Part shown: piece after piece, positions 25,704 through 34,977 of the stretch
How positions within the stretch are numbered: position 1 is the first letter of the stretch
How the letters are laid out: every line of letters starts with the position of its first letter
Notes under the pieces: generated by a model
Databases searched by the model: none
The model's input: the letters and a program-made list of their open reading frames with translations, nothing else
What the model was told of the DNA's origin: nothing
Origin: Oryzomicrobium sp.
Lineage (GTDB): Bacteria; Pseudomonadota; Gammaproteobacteria; Burkholderiales; Rhodocyclaceae
Assembly: GCF_021287045.1 (NCBI RefSeq)
Contig: NZ_JAJTBG010000003.1
Span: 295,241 to 359,240, forward strand
DNA: 64,000 nucleotides
Direction: 5' to 3'
Position numbers and translations under genes: made by a program

Positions 25704-26449
25704 TCCCCTGGCTGCGCCCCGGCGCCGCGCCCCGCTTCCCCCCCACCGGCCTGGCCCTGGACGAGCCCAACGGGCTCCTGGCCGCCGGCGGGGAGCTGTC
25801 CGCCGCCTGGCTGCTGGCCGCCTACCGGCGCGGCATCTTCCCCTGGTATGGGAACGACCAGCCGATCCTGTGGTGGTCACCGGACCCGCGCATGGTGCTG
25901 TTTCCCGGCGAATTCAAGCTTTCCCGCTCCCTGGCCCGGCGACTGCGCCAGGGGCGCCTGGCCAGCGGCCCCTACCAGGTACGCCTGGACACGGCCTTCG
26001 CCGAAGTCATGGCCGCCTGCGCCGACATGCCCCGGCCGGGCCAAGACGGCACCTGGATCGTGCCGGCCATCCACCGGGCCTATGGCGAGCTTCATGAACT
26101 GGGCCGCGCCCATTCGGTCGAAGTCTGGGTGGAGGAACGGTTGGTGGGTGGGCTGTACGGCGTAGCCATCGGGCGCATGTTCTATGGCGAGTCGATGTTT
26201 TCCCGGGAGAGCGATGCTTCCAAGGTGGCCCTGGCCCATCTCGTCCGTTTCCTCCACAGTCACCGTTTCGGGCTGATCGACTGCCAGATGCGCACCCCCC
26301 ACCTGGCCTCCCTGGGGGCCCGGGAAATCCCCCGGGGCGAGTTCGAGGCATGGCTGGCCGAACTGACCGGAGCGCCCGAGGCGTATCCTGACGGACTCTG
26401 GCCCGCCGACGGGGCCCGACTTCCGCCGCAATCCCCCTGGCAAGACTGA
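25700..26449 (+). CDS. aat: Leucyl/phenylalanyl-tRNA-protein transferase
   Basis: The 249-residue enzyme attaches Leu or Phe to N-terminal Lys/Arg of proteins, creating N-degrons for ClpS/ClpAP. Family signatures are FPPTGLALDEPNGLLAAGG near the start, YRRGIFPWY, WWSPDPRMVL, GLYGVAIGRMFYGESMFS and LIDCQMRTPHLASLGA. The ATG overlaps the ATPase stop, so translation is coupled to the iron transporter gene. Bpt follows 9 bases later, pairing the two bacterial N-end-rule transferases. Confidence 0.96.
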   Translation: MIPWLRPGAAPRFPPTGLALDEPNGLLAAGGELSAAWLLAAYRRGIFPWYGNDQPILWWSPDPRMVLFPGEFKLSRSLARRLRQGRLASGPYQVRLDTAFAEVMAACADMPRPGQDGTWIVPAIHRAYGELHELGRAHSVEVWVEERLVGGLYGVAIGRMFYGESMFSRESDASKVALAHLVRFLHSHRFGLIDCQMRTPHLASLGAREIPRGEFEAWLAELTGAPEAYPDGLWPADGARLPPQSPWQD

Positions 26450-26458
26450 CGACTAACC

Positions 26459-27217
26459 ATGGCGCTGCTCGACGATTCCGAATTGCCCTTCTCGCTGCTG
26501 CAGTTCTACGCGACGTCGCCCTATCCCTGCAGCTATCTGGCGGACCGCACCGCCCGCTCCCAGGTCGCCACCCCCACCCACCTGATCACCACCGAGGTCT
26601 ACAGTTCCCTGGTGCGGCGCGGCTTCCGCCGCAGCGGCGTGTTCACCTACCGCCCCTGGTGCGACCACTGCCGGGCCTGCGTGCCGGTGCGTCTGCCGGT
26701 GGAGCGCTTCGTCCCCGACCGTTCCCAGCGCCGCGCCCTGCGCCGCAACGGCCACTTGGCCGTGCGCGAACTGCCCCTGGGCTTCTACGACGCTCACTAC
26801 GACCTCTACAACCGCTACCAGGCGGCCCGCCACCCGGGGGGCGGCATGGATCAGGACAGCCAGGAGCAGTACGCCCACTTCCTGCTGCAAAGCCGGGTGG
26901 ACACCCGGCTGGTGGAATTTTCCGACGCCGGCCGGGTGGTCATGGTCAGCGTCATCGACGTGCTCACCGACGGCCTGTCGTCGGTCTACACCTTCTTCGA
27001 CCCGGACCTGACCCAGGCCAGCCTGGGCACCTACAACATCGTCTGGCAGGCCAGCCAGTGCCTGGCCAACCACCTGCCCTACCTGTACCTGGGCTACTGG
27101 ATCCGGGAGAGCCCGAAGATGGCCTACAAATCCCGCTTCCGCCCCCTGGAGGGGCTGGTGGACGGCGAGTGGCGGGCGCTGACCGAGGCCGACCTGCAAG
27201 GCCCCGTCCCCGGCTGA
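26459..27217 (+). CDS. bpt: Aspartate/glutamate leucyltransferase (ATE-like)
   Basis: The 252-residue protein is the bacterial homologue of eukaryotic arginyl-transferase and adds Leu to N-terminal Asp or Glu. It begins with a motif containing C24 in SPYPCSYL, then [15 protein letters not shown] (C68, C71, C74), the cysteine cluster characteristic of ATE/Bpt. [26 protein letters not shown] lies toward the end (here cited in part only), followed by [11 protein letters not shown]. It is directly behind aat. Confidence 0.95.
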   Translation: MALLDDSELPFSLLQFYATSPYPCSYLADRTARSQVATPTHLITTEVYSSLVRRGFRRSGVFTYRPWCDHCRACVPVRLPVERFVPDRSQRRALRRNGHLAVRELPLGFYDAHYDLYNRYQAARHPGGGMDQDSQEQYAHFLLQSRVDTRLVEFSDAGRVVMVSVIDVLTDGLSSVYTFFDPDLTQASLGTYNIVWQASQCLANHLPYLYLGYWIRESPKMAYKSRFRPLEGLVDGEWRALTEADLQGPVPG

Positions 27218-27224
27218 CACGGGC

Positions 27225-27251
27225 AAACCCCGCGCCAGTGGCCGATCTCCA
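27225..27251. repeat. Copy 2 of the palindromic intergenic repeat (partial)
   Basis: AAACCCCGCGCCAGT followed by GGCCGATCTCCA matches copy 1 (15124-15149) with a few differences; the second hairpin arm is not conserved. It begins 7 bases after the bpt stop, in the 157-bp gap before pyrD. Confidence 0.5.
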
Positions 27252-27374
27252 GAGGGGCATTGCGCAGGACCAGCATCGGCGCGCCATCCCGCGATGGCAT
27301 CGTCGAGGTCCGCGCCCTGCCTGGGGTCCGGGCCGATGGTCGGCCGGCTCCCGGGGCTGGGGTAAAATGGCGGG

Positions 27375-28418
27375 ATGCTCTATACCCTGCTCCGCTCCGC
27401 CCTCTTCTCCTTCGACCCCGAGACCGCCCACCACCTGGGCCTCTCCGGGATGAACTTCACCGCCGCCTGCGGTCTCTCCCGCCTGCTGGCCCCCGCCATT
27501 CCCGCCCACCCGGTCGAGGTGATGGGCCTGACCTTCCCCAACCCGGTGGGCCTGGCCGCCGGCCTGGACAAGAACGGCGAGTACATCGACGGCCTGGCCG
27601 CCATGGGCTTCGGCGCCATCGAGATCGGCACCGTCACCCCCCGCGCCCAGCCGGGCAACCCCAAGCCCCGCCTGTTCCGCCTGCCCGAGGCCCAAGCCAT
27701 CATCAACCGCATGGGCTTCAACAACCACGGGGTGGACGGCCTGCTCGCCAACGTGGCCCGGTCCCGCTTCGCCCAGAGCGGCGGGGTGCTCGGCATCAAC
27801 ATCGGCAAGAACTTCGACACCCCCATCGACAAGGCCGCCGACGACTACCTGACCTGCCTAAACAAGGTTTACAGCGTATCGAGCTACGTCACGGTCAACA
27901 TCTCCAGCCCCAACACCAAGAACCTGCGCGAACTGCAACGGGACGAGGCCCTGGACGACCTGCTCGGCCAGCTCAAGGCGGCCCAGACCCGCCTGGCCGA
28001 CCAGCACGGCCGCTACGTGCCCCTGGCGCTGAAGATCGCTCCGGACCTGGAGCCGGCCCAGATCGTGGCCATCGCCGACGCCCTGAAGCGCCACCGCATC
28101 GACGGGGTGATCGCCACCAACACCACCATCGGCCGCGAAGGGGTCGAGGGCCTGGCCCACGCCCAGGAGGCCGGCGGCCTGTCCGGCGCGCCGGTGCGCC
28201 TCAAGTCCGACGCCGTGGTGCGCGCCCTGGCCGAAGCCCTGGCCGGCGAAGTGCCGATCATCGGCGTGGGCGGCATCCTCAACGGCCTGGACGCACGCAA
28301 GAAGGCCGAGGCCGGCGCCAGCATGGTCCAGCTGTACACCGGCTTCATCTACCGGGGCCCGGACCTGATCCGCGAAGCCGCCACCGAACTGGCCAAGGTC
28401 CTGCCGCGCAAGGGCTGA
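27375..28418 (+). CDS. pyrD: Dihydroorotate dehydrogenase (quinone), class 2
   Basis: The 347-residue flavoenzyme oxidises dihydroorotate to orotate in pyrimidine synthesis and passes electrons to quinone. The class 2 N-terminal helix pair ([20 protein letters not shown]), the FMN segment [19 protein letters not shown], the catalytic serine region [12 protein letters not shown] and the phosphate-binding GVGGI are present. It has its own upstream gap and precedes the rnf operon by 217 bases with a strong palindrome between. Confidence 0.96.
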   Translation: MLYTLLRSALFSFDPETAHHLGLSGMNFTAACGLSRLLAPAIPAHPVEVMGLTFPNPVGLAAGLDKNGEYIDGLAAMGFGAIEIGTVTPRAQPGNPKPRLFRLPEAQAIINRMGFNNHGVDGLLANVARSRFAQSGGVLGINIGKNFDTPIDKAADDYLTCLNKVYSVSSYVTVNISSPNTKNLRELQRDEALDDLLGQLKAAQTRLADQHGRYVPLALKIAPDLEPAQIVAIADALKRHRIDGVIATNTTIGREGVEGLAHAQEAGGLSGAPVRLKSDAVVRALAEALAGEVPIIGVGGILNGLDARKKAEAGASMVQLYTGFIYRGPDLIREAATELAKVLPRKG

Positions 28419-28427
28419 CCCCCGCCG

Positions 28428-28451
28428 TTCCGGGGCCGGCCGGCCCCGGAA
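28428..28451. terminator. 24-bp perfect palindrome downstream of pyrD
   Basis: TTCCGGGGCCGG and its exact reverse complement abut directly, 9 bases after the pyrD stop, followed by AAAAC. No T-run is present, so it may be an imperfect terminator or a recombination/stability hairpin. The remaining gap to rnfA carries a 13-bp direct repeat (28591-28603 and 28618-28630). Confidence 0.5.
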
Positions 28452-28635
28452 AACATCCTCACCGGCGCAGGGGAAAGCTTGGATTTCACGGGCTTTCCCG
28501 GTCTCTCTGACCGTATCCTGTCCAAAAATACCTCATCCACCCCGACGGCATGGTTGAAGCCCGGCCCGGGGAAGCCGATAATCCGGGCCAGCCAATGCAG
28601 TTCACACAGCCATTCGAGCCAATGCACTTCTTGCT

Positions 28636-29220
28636 ATGAGCCATTACCTGTTCGTGGTCGTCGGCGCGGTGCTGGTCAACAACGTCGTGCTGGTGAAAAT
28701 CCTCGGGCTCTGCCCGTTCATGGGCGTTTCCAAGAAACTGGAGACCGCCCTCGGCATGGGCGCCGCCACCACTTTCGTGCTCACCGTAGCCACCGGCGCG
28801 TCGTACATCATCGACCATTTCCTACTGCTGCCCTTCGGCCTGGAATACCTGCGCACCCTGTCGTTCATCGTCACCATCGCCGCCATCGTCCAGCTCACCG
28901 AGATGGCGATCCAGAAGTCCTCGCCGGTGCTGCACCAGACCCTGGGCATCTACCTGCCGCTGATCACCACCAATTGCGCCGTCCTCGGCGTGCCCCTGCT
29001 CAACGTCACCAACCGCCACGATTTCGTCGAATCCCTGCTGTTCGGCGCCGGCTCGGCGGTGGGCTTTTCCCTGGTGCTGATCCTGTTCGCCGGTATCCGC
29101 GAACGGATCGAGGGCGCCGACGTGCCGGCCTACTTCAAGGGCACCGCCATCGCCATGGTCACCGCCGGGCTGATGAGCCTGGCCTTCATGGGCTTCTCCG
29201 GCCTGGACAGGTACCAGTGA
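28636..29220 (+). CDS. rnfA: Rnf electron-transport complex subunit A
   Basis: The 194-residue membrane protein has six hydrophobic helices and the RnfA signatures [19 protein letters not shown] and [18 protein letters not shown] with the cysteine (C25, C116) that ligates an intramembrane Fe-S centre in RnfA/E and NqrD/E. It starts a complete rnfABCDGE operon. Its stop overlaps the rnfB start (TGATG). Confidence 0.95.
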   Translation: MSHYLFVVVGAVLVNNVVLVKILGLCPFMGVSKKLETALGMGAATTFVLTVATGASYIIDHFLLLPFGLEYLRTLSFIVTIAAIVQLTEMAIQKSSPVLHQTLGIYLPLITTNCAVLGVPLLNVTNRHDFVESLLFGAGSAVGFSLVLILFAGIRERIEGADVPAYFKGTAIAMVTAGLMSLAFMGFSGLDRYQ

Positions 29221-29807
29221 TGCTGTCCGCCATCGCCGTCATGGCCCTGGGCGCCCTGGTTCTGGGCGCCGCCCTGGGATACGCCTCGATCCGCTTCAAG
29301 GTCGAGGGCGATCCCCTGGTGGACAAGATCGACGCCTGCCTGCCCCAGACCCAGTGCGGCCAGTGCGGCTTCGCCGGCTGCCACCCCTACGCCGAGGCCA
29401 TCGCCAAGGGCGAGGCCGACATCAACCAGTGCCCCCCCGGTGGCGAAGAAGGCATCCGCCGCCTGGCCGACCTGCTCGGCCGGGAATTCAAGCCCCTGTC
29501 CGCCGATCACGGGGTGGAAAAACCCAAGGCCGTGGCCCTGATCGACGAGCAGACCTGCATCGGCTGCACCCTGTGCATCCAGGCCTGCCCGGTGGACGCC
29601 ATCGTCGGCGCCGCCAAGCAGATGCACACCGTGGTCGAATCCCTGTGCACCGGCTGCGAGTTGTGCCTGCCGCCCTGCCCGGTGGAATGCATCAGCATGG
29701 AACCCATCGCCGAGGACATCGCCACCTGGAAGTGGAAGTACCCGGTGACGGCAATCCGGCCGGCGGCGGCCACGCCGCTCCACCCATCTCCCGCGCAGGC
29801 CGCCTGA
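29220..29807 (+). CDS. rnfB: Rnf complex subunit B, iron-sulfur protein
   Basis: The 195-residue protein has an N-terminal membrane helix (about 3-23), a four-cysteine cluster of the CGQCGFAGC type ending in NQCPPGG, and two ferredoxin 4Fe-4S motifs, [12 protein letters not shown] and [12 protein letters not shown]. It passes electrons between ferredoxin/RnfC and the membrane part. The ATG overlaps the rnfA stop, and its own stop overlaps the rnfC ATG, so the three are translated in series. A short C-terminal Pro/Ala tail follows. Confidence 0.95.
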   Translation: MLSAIAVMALGALVLGAALGYASIRFKVEGDPLVDKIDACLPQTQCGQCGFAGCHPYAEAIAKGEADINQCPPGGEEGIRRLADLLGREFKPLSADHGVEKPKAVALIDEQTCIGCTLCIQACPVDAIVGAAKQMHTVVESLCTGCELCLPPCPVECISMEPIAEDIATWKWKYPVTAIRPAAATPLHPSPAQAA

Positions 29808-31840
29808 TGGGCATTTTCTCCTTCAAGGGCGGGGTCAAGCCCGCCAGTCACAAGGCCGAATCCACCGCCCTGCCCATCGGCGAGGCTCCCCTGGCGGCGC
29901 GCTACGTGGTGCCATTGCACCAGAGCATCGGCGGCACACCCCGGCCCTGCGTCGCCGTAGGCGATGCCGTGCTGCGCGGCCAGCGCATCGGCGAGGCCGA
30001 CGGCTGGATCTCGGCGGCGGTGCACGCCCCCACCTCGGGCACCGTGGTGGCCATCGAGGACGCCCCCATGCCCCACCCCTCGGGCCTGCCCGCCCTGGCG
30101 GTGGTGATCGAGGCCGACGGATGCGACGCCTGGATCGAGCGCCAGCCAGCGGACCCGGCAGCCCTGGGCCCGGACGGGGTGCGCGCCTACCTACAGCAGA
30201 GCGGCGTAGTCGGCCTGGGCGGGGCGGTGTTTCCCTCCCACGCCAAGCTCAGCGCCGGCAAGGCCGGGGCCCTGGACGAGCTGGTGATCAACGGCGCCGA
30301 GTGCGAGCCCTACATCACCTGCGACGATCTGCTGATGCGGGAGCGGGCCGAGGGCATCGTCGCCGGCACCGCCCTGTTCCGCGATCTGCTCAAGCCCAAG
30401 CGGGTGCTGATCGGCATCGAGGATAACAAGCCCGAGGCCATCGCCGCCATGCAGGCCGCCGTGGCCAAGGCCGGCGAAGACTTTGCCGTGGTGGCGGTGC
30501 CCACCCGCTACCCCACCGGCGGCGCCAAGGAGCTGATCCGGGTGCTCACCGGCAAGGAAGTGCCCGCCGCCCAGCGCTCCACCGACCAGGGCGTGCAGTG
30601 CTTCAACGTCGCCACCGCCTACACCGCCTGGCGCGCCGTGGCCTTTGGCGAGCCGGTCACCTCCCGGCTGGTCACCGTCACCGGCAACGTGGGCAGCGCC
30701 CGCAACTGGGACGTGCGCATCGGCACCCCCATCGCCGAGGTGATGGCCCTGGCCGCCCCCAACCCGGATACCGACGGCGTGGTCATGGGCGGGCCGATGA
30801 TGGGGGTGATGCTGCCCGACACCGCCGCTCCGGTGGTCAAGGCCACCAACTGCCTGATCGCCCATTCGCCGGCCCTGTTTCCGCCCAAGCCGGCGGAAAT
30901 GCCCTGCATCCGCTGCGGCGAGTGCGCCCGGGCCTGCCCCCACCAGTTGCAACCCTTCGAGCTGTACTGGTGGAGCCGCGCCAAGAACTTCGGCAAGGCC
31001 CAGGAATACGCCCTGTTCGACTGCATCGAATGCGGTTGCTGCAACTTCGTCTGCCCCTCCCACATCCCCCTGGTGTCCTACTTCCGCTTCGCCAAGAGCG
31101 AGATCTGGGCCCGGGAAAAGGAAAAGGCGGCGGCCGAAGCGGCCAAGACCCGTTTCGAATTCAAGCAACTGCGCGACGAGCGGGAAAAGGCCGAGAAGGC
31201 CGAGCGCCTGGCCAAGGCCGCCGCCCGCCAGGCGGAAAAGACGGCACCGGCCGCCACGGCGTCGGAGCGACCGGCGCCGGCGGCCCCCGGCGCCGACGTC
31301 ACGACTAGCGCTACCGTGGCCGCCCCCTCCCCGGCCGCCGACGGCAACGGCGATGCCGAAGCCGCCAAGAAGGCCGCCATCGCCGCCGCCCTGGAACGTG
31401 CCCGGGCCCAGCGCGCCAGCGCGGTGCCGCGCAACACCGACGGCCTTAGCCCGGCCCGTCAGGCCGAGATCGCCGCCATCGACGCCCGCCGCGAGTCCGC
31501 CACGCCAGCCACCGCGCCGACACCGGTTGCAAGCGCAGCCCCAGCCCCAGTCCCGGCCGACGCCACCACGGACGAGGAAGCGGCCAAGAAGGCCGCCATC
31601 GCCGCGGCCATGGCCCGCGCCCGGGCCCAGCGCGCCGCCGCCAAACCGCGCAACACCGATAATTTGACGCCGGCCCAGCAGGCGGCGGTGGCGGCCATCG
31701 ACCAGCGCCGCGAGAGCACCGGGCTGGCCTCCCCGGCTGGTGCGACCGGCACGGCCGCCGCCCCCCTCTCCACCGATCCCCACGCCGCACCGGCCTCTTC
31801 GCCCCCCGCGGCCGATGCCGACCGCACCAGCACGCCTTGA
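29807..31840 (+). CDS. rnfC: Rnf complex subunit C with long repetitive C-terminal tail
   Basis: The 677-residue protein has the RnfC N-terminal barrel-sandwich region (about 1-110), the flavin/NADH-binding SLBB-type core (GLGGAVFPSHAKL at about 140, NGAECEPYITCD) and two 4Fe-4S motifs, CIRCGECARACP and CIECGCCNFVCP. After residue 435 the chain becomes helical and Glu/Lys/Ala-rich. It ends with two copies of a unit reading EAAKKAAIAAA, RARAQRA, PRNTD and AAID.RRES, about 73 residues apart. Such tails occur in several proteobacterial RnfC proteins and differ in repeat number. Function of the tail is unknown. Confidence 0.93.
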   Translation: MGIFSFKGGVKPASHKAESTALPIGEAPLAARYVVPLHQSIGGTPRPCVAVGDAVLRGQRIGEADGWISAAVHAPTSGTVVAIEDAPMPHPSGLPALAVVIEADGCDAWIERQPADPAALGPDGVRAYLQQSGVVGLGGAVFPSHAKLSAGKAGALDELVINGAECEPYITCDDLLMRERAEGIVAGTALFRDLLKPKRVLIGIEDNKPEAIAAMQAAVAKAGEDFAVVAVPTRYPTGGAKELIRVLTGKEVPAAQRSTDQGVQCFNVATAYTAWRAVAFGEPVTSRLVTVTGNVGSARNWDVRIGTPIAEVMALAAPNPDTDGVVMGGPMMGVMLPDTAAPVVKATNCLIAHSPALFPPKPAEMPCIRCGECARACPHQLQPFELYWWSRAKNFGKAQEYALFDCIECGCCNFVCPSHIPLVSYFRFAKSEIWAREKEKAAAEAAKTRFEFKQLRDEREKAEKAERLAKAAARQAEKTAPAATASERPAPAAPGADVTTSATVAAPSPAADGNGDAEAAKKAAIAAALERARAQRASAVPRNTDGLSPARQAEIAAIDARRESATPATAPTPVASAAPAPVPADATTDEEAAKKAAIAAAMARARAQRAAAKPRNTDNLTPAQQAAVAAIDQRRESTGLASPAGATGTAAAPLSTDPHAAPASSPPAADADRTSTP

Positions 31841-31844
31841 CGCC

Positions 31845-32888
31845 ATGATCGACCAACCCGCGCCCTATCTGCTCAAGCCGGCCAGCGTCACCCGGGTGAT
31901 GGCCCAGGTGCTGCTCGCCCTGGTGCCAGGCATCGCCGCCTACGTCTGGTGGTTCGGCCCGGCCATCCTGGTCCAGCTGGCCATCGCCAGCGCCACAGCA
32001 CTGGCAGCCGAGGCCGCCATGCTGGGCCTGCGCGGCAAGCCGGTGGGGCCTGCCCTCGCCGACCTGTCGGCCCTGGTCACCGCCTGGCTGCTGGCACTGA
32101 CCCTGCCCCCCATCGTGCCCTGGTGGCTGACGGTGGTGGCGGTGCTGTTCGCCATCGTGGTGGCCAAGCACCTCTACGGCGGCCTGGGCCAGAACCCCTT
32201 CAACCCGGCCATGGTGGGCTTTGCCGTGGTCATCGTCTCCTACCCGGCCCTGGTCTCCCAGTGGCCGGGAATTTCCGGCCCGGACGCCTTCGCCGCCCAG
32301 CTCGACGCCATCCTCGGCCACCGGGCTGGGCTGGACGCCCTGACCGGCGCCACCCCCCTCGACCACCTGAAGACCGCCCTCAAGCTGGCAGAAGGCAACG
32401 GCAGCGTCGCCGCAGTGCTGGCCGACGCTGGCATCTACGGCCCCCTGGGCGGCCGGGGCTGGGAATGGGTGGGGCTGGGCTACCTGGCGGGCGGCCTGTT
32501 CCTGGTGGCGAGGCGGATCATGACCTGGCACGTGCCGGCGGCCTACCTGGGCGCCATGGCCGTCCTGGCCGGCGCCCTGTGGCTGTTCGACGGCGCCAGT
32601 TTCGCCTCGCCCCTGTTCCACCTCTTCTCCGGCGGCACCCTGCTCGGTGCCTTCTTCATCGCCACCGACCCGGTGTCGGGCAGCACCACGCCCCGGGGCA
32701 AGCTGCTTTTCGCCGCCGGCGCCGCGACCCTGGCCTACCTGATCCGGGTGTTCGGCGGCTACCCGGACGGGGTGGCCTTCGGCGTGCTGTTGATGAACCT
32801 GTGCGTGCCCCTGATCGACATGTACACCCAGCCCCCCATCTTCGGCGCCAAAGCCATGGCCGAACTGGGCCGCAAGGAAGGCCGCTGA
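31845..32888 (+). CDS. rnfD: Rnf complex subunit D
   Basis: The 347-residue membrane protein has about ten hydrophobic helices. The threonine in DALTGATPL is the expected covalent FMN attachment site, and NPFNPAMVGF and the late FFIATDPVSGSTT segments match the NqrB/RnfD family. The ATG at 31845 lies 4 bases after rnfC and starts with the normal MIDQPAPYLLKP. Confidence 0.94.
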   Translation: MIDQPAPYLLKPASVTRVMAQVLLALVPGIAAYVWWFGPAILVQLAIASATALAAEAAMLGLRGKPVGPALADLSALVTAWLLALTLPPIVPWWLTVVAVLFAIVVAKHLYGGLGQNPFNPAMVGFAVVIVSYPALVSQWPGISGPDAFAAQLDAILGHRAGLDALTGATPLDHLKTALKLAEGNGSVAAVLADAGIYGPLGGRGWEWVGLGYLAGGLFLVARRIMTWHVPAAYLGAMAVLAGALWLFDGASFASPLFHLFSGGTLLGAFFIATDPVSGSTTPRGKLLFAAGAATLAYLIRVFGGYPDGVAFGVLLMNLCVPLIDMYTQPPIFGAKAMAELGRKEGR

Positions 32889-32889
32889 C

Positions 32890-33597
32890 ATGCACGGCCC
32901 CCAACCCCCAATGCCCGGGACGACGCCCCCGGCGCCGGCCGGCGTGATCGGCGCCGCCGCCATGGCGCGGTGCACCGCCCTGATCCTGTTCGTCTTCGTC
33001 ATCGTCTTCACCGGCCTGCTGGCCGGGGCCTACCGCCTCACCCGGCCGGCCATCGAGGCCTCGGCCCGGGAGGAGAAGATGCGCCTGATCAACGAGGTGC
33101 TGCCCCCGGGCAGCTACGACAACGACCTGCTGGCTGACGCCCTGGCCCTGCCCGCCACCCCGGAACTGGGGCTGCCCGACGGCGGCCAGGTGCTGCGCGC
33201 CCGCAAGCAGGGCCGGCCCGCCGCCCTGGTGCTCGAAGCCGTGGCGCCGGATGGCTACGCCGGAGCGATCCGCCTGGTGCTGGCGGTGGGGGCCGACGGG
33301 CGGCTGCTCGGCGTGCGCGTCACCCAGCACAAGGAAACCCCGGGCCTGGGCGACTACATCGACCCGAACAAGGACAAGAACAAGGCCCATCCCTGGATCG
33401 GCCAGTTCGCCGGACTGTCCCTGGCCGACGTGCCGGCATCGGGCTGGCGGGTGAAGAAGGACGGCGGCCGCTTCGATTCCGTGGCCGGCGCCACCGTCAC
33501 CCCCCGGGCCGTGGTCAAGGCGGTGAAGAAGGCCCTGGACTTCGCCGCCGCCCGGGGCGAGGCCCTCTACGCCGTCAGCGCCAAGGAGCAACCATGA
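32890..33597 (+). CDS. rnfG: Rnf complex subunit G
   Basis: The 235-residue protein has one N-terminal membrane helix (about 30-50) and a periplasmic domain with the covalent FMN site SVAGATVTPRAV, where the threonine carries FMN, and HKETPGLGDYI as in NqrC/RnfG. The N-terminus is longer and more proline-rich than usual (about 20 extra residues); an internal ATG at residue 25 (MARCTALIL) is an alternative start. Its stop overlaps the rnfE ATG. Confidence 0.94.
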   Translation: MHGPQPPMPGTTPPAPAGVIGAAAMARCTALILFVFVIVFTGLLAGAYRLTRPAIEASAREEKMRLINEVLPPGSYDNDLLADALALPATPELGLPDGGQVLRARKQGRPAALVLEAVAPDGYAGAIRLVLAVGADGRLLGVRVTQHKETPGLGDYIDPNKDKNKAHPWIGQFAGLSLADVPASGWRVKKDGGRFDSVAGATVTPRAVVKAVKKALDFAAARGEALYAVSAKEQP

Positions 33598-34301
33598 TCC
33601 GCCGCGACGAATTCGCATCGATCGCCAACAACGGCTTGTGGAAACAGAACAGCAGCCTGGTGCAGATCCTCGGCATGTGCCCGCTGCTGGCGGTGACCAC
33701 CAACGCCACCAACGGCGCCATGCTGTCCCTGGCCACCCTGTTGGTGATGGCCCTCTCCGGCGCCGCCGTGGCCAGCCTGCGCCACCTGATCCCCCACGAG
33801 ATCCGTATCCCGGTGTTCATCCTCATCGTCGCCACCCTGGTGACGATGGTGGACCTGGCCTTCAACGCCGGCCTGCACGGGCTCTACCTGGTGCTCGGCA
33901 TCTTCATCCCGCTGATCGTCACCAACTGCATCGTGCTTGCCCGGGTGGAAGCCTTCGCCGCCAAGAACCCGCCCCTGCACAGCGCCCTGGACGGGGTGTT
34001 CATGGGCCTGGGCATGCTATGGACCCTGAGCCTGCTCGGCGGGCTGCGCGAACTGATCGGCGCCGGCACCCTGCTGTCGGGCATCGAGCTGGTGATCCCC
34101 GGCACCCACGCCCTGCGCCTCCTGCCGGAAGACTACCCGGGCCTGCTGCTGGCCTCCCTACCCCCCGGCGCCTTCATCCTGCTCGGCTGCCTGATCGCCT
34201 GGAAGAACTGGATGGAGGCCCGCGCCGCCCGGGCCAAACGGCCGCCGCTGCCCCATTCGCCTTCCAGCCCCGCTCCAGCCGCCGCCGGCCCCCAGGGATG
34301 A
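33594..34301 (+). CDS. rnfE: Rnf complex subunit E
   Basis: The 235-residue membrane protein is the NqrD/RnfE partner of RnfA. It shows NNGLWKQNSSLVQILGMCPLLAV (cited in part) and FIPLIVTNCIVLARVEAFA with the conserved cysteines that hold the shared intramembrane iron-sulfur centre. The last 30 residues form a basic then Pro/Ser/Ala-rich tail. The start overlaps the rnfG stop in ATGA, and nth follows after four bases, the order rnfABCDGE-nth known from many proteobacteria. Confidence 0.94.
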   Translation: MIRRDEFASIANNGLWKQNSSLVQILGMCPLLAVTTNATNGAMLSLATLLVMALSGAAVASLRHLIPHEIRIPVFILIVATLVTMVDLAFNAGLHGLYLVLGIFIPLIVTNCIVLARVEAFAAKNPPLHSALDGVFMGLGMLWTLSLLGGLRELIGAGTLLSGIELVIPGTHALRLLPEDYPGLLLASLPPGAFILLGCLIAWKNWMEARAARAKRPPLPHSPSSPAPAAAGPQG

Positions 34302-34305
34302 CCCC

Positions 34306-34956
34306 GTGAACGCCGCCAAACGACAGGAAATCTTCCGCCGCCTGGCCGCCGCCATGCCGGCACCCACCACCGAGCTGGAATACGACAGCCCGTTCCAGCT
34401 GCTGATCGCCGTGATCCTCTCGGCCCAGGCCACGGACGTGGGCGTGAACAAGGCCACCCGCCTGCTCTTCCCTGCGGCCCCCACCCCGGACGCCATGCTC
34501 GCCCTGGGCGAAGCCGGCCTGAGCGAGTACATCAAGACCATCGGCCTCTACCGCACCAAGGCCAAGAACGTCATCGCCACCTGCGCCCTGCTGCTCGAAC
34601 GCCACGGCGGCGAGGTGCCCCAGACCCGGGACGCCCTGGAAGCCCTGCCCGGCGTGGGCCGCAAGACCGCCAACGTGGTGCTCAACACCGCCTTCGGCCA
34701 CCCCACCATCGCGGTGGACACCCACATCTTCCGCGTCGCCAACCGGACCCGGCTGGCCCCGGGCAAGACGCCCCTGGCGGTGGAGCAAGCCCTGGAGAAA
34801 GTCGTGCCGGCCGTCTACAAGCAGGACGCCCACCACTGGCTGATCCTGCACGGCCGCTACACCTGCAAGGCGCGCAAGCCCGACTGCGGCGCCTGCTGCA
34901 TCGCCGACCTGTGCGAGTACCCCGGCAAGACCGCGGACACGCCGCCGCCCTTATGA
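34306..34956 (+). CDS. nth: Endonuclease III
   Basis: The 216-residue base-excision glycosylase/AP lyase has the helix-hairpin-helix LPGVGRKTANVVL with the catalytic lysine, the catalytic aspartate in VDTHIFRVANR and a C-terminal 4Fe-4S motif C-x6-C-x2-C-x5-C (CKARKPDCGACCIADLC). It removes oxidised pyrimidines. The GTG start lies 4 bases after rnfE; initiation is probably coupled. Confidence 0.96.
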   Translation: MNAAKRQEIFRRLAAAMPAPTTELEYDSPFQLLIAVILSAQATDVGVNKATRLLFPAAPTPDAMLALGEAGLSEYIKTIGLYRTKAKNVIATCALLLERHGGEVPQTRDALEALPGVGRKTANVVLNTAFGHPTIAVDTHIFRVANRTRLAPGKTPLAVEQALEKVVPAVYKQDAHHWLILHGRYTCKARKPDCGACCIADLCEYPGKTADTPPPL

Positions 34957-34977
34957 CCCACCGATGACCGTCGCCTA

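Noticed and set aside
31352-31740. Tandem repeats in the rnfC tail as a separate mobile or repeat element
   Set aside because: They are in frame, preserve protein-level similarity and continue the coding sequence without interruption.
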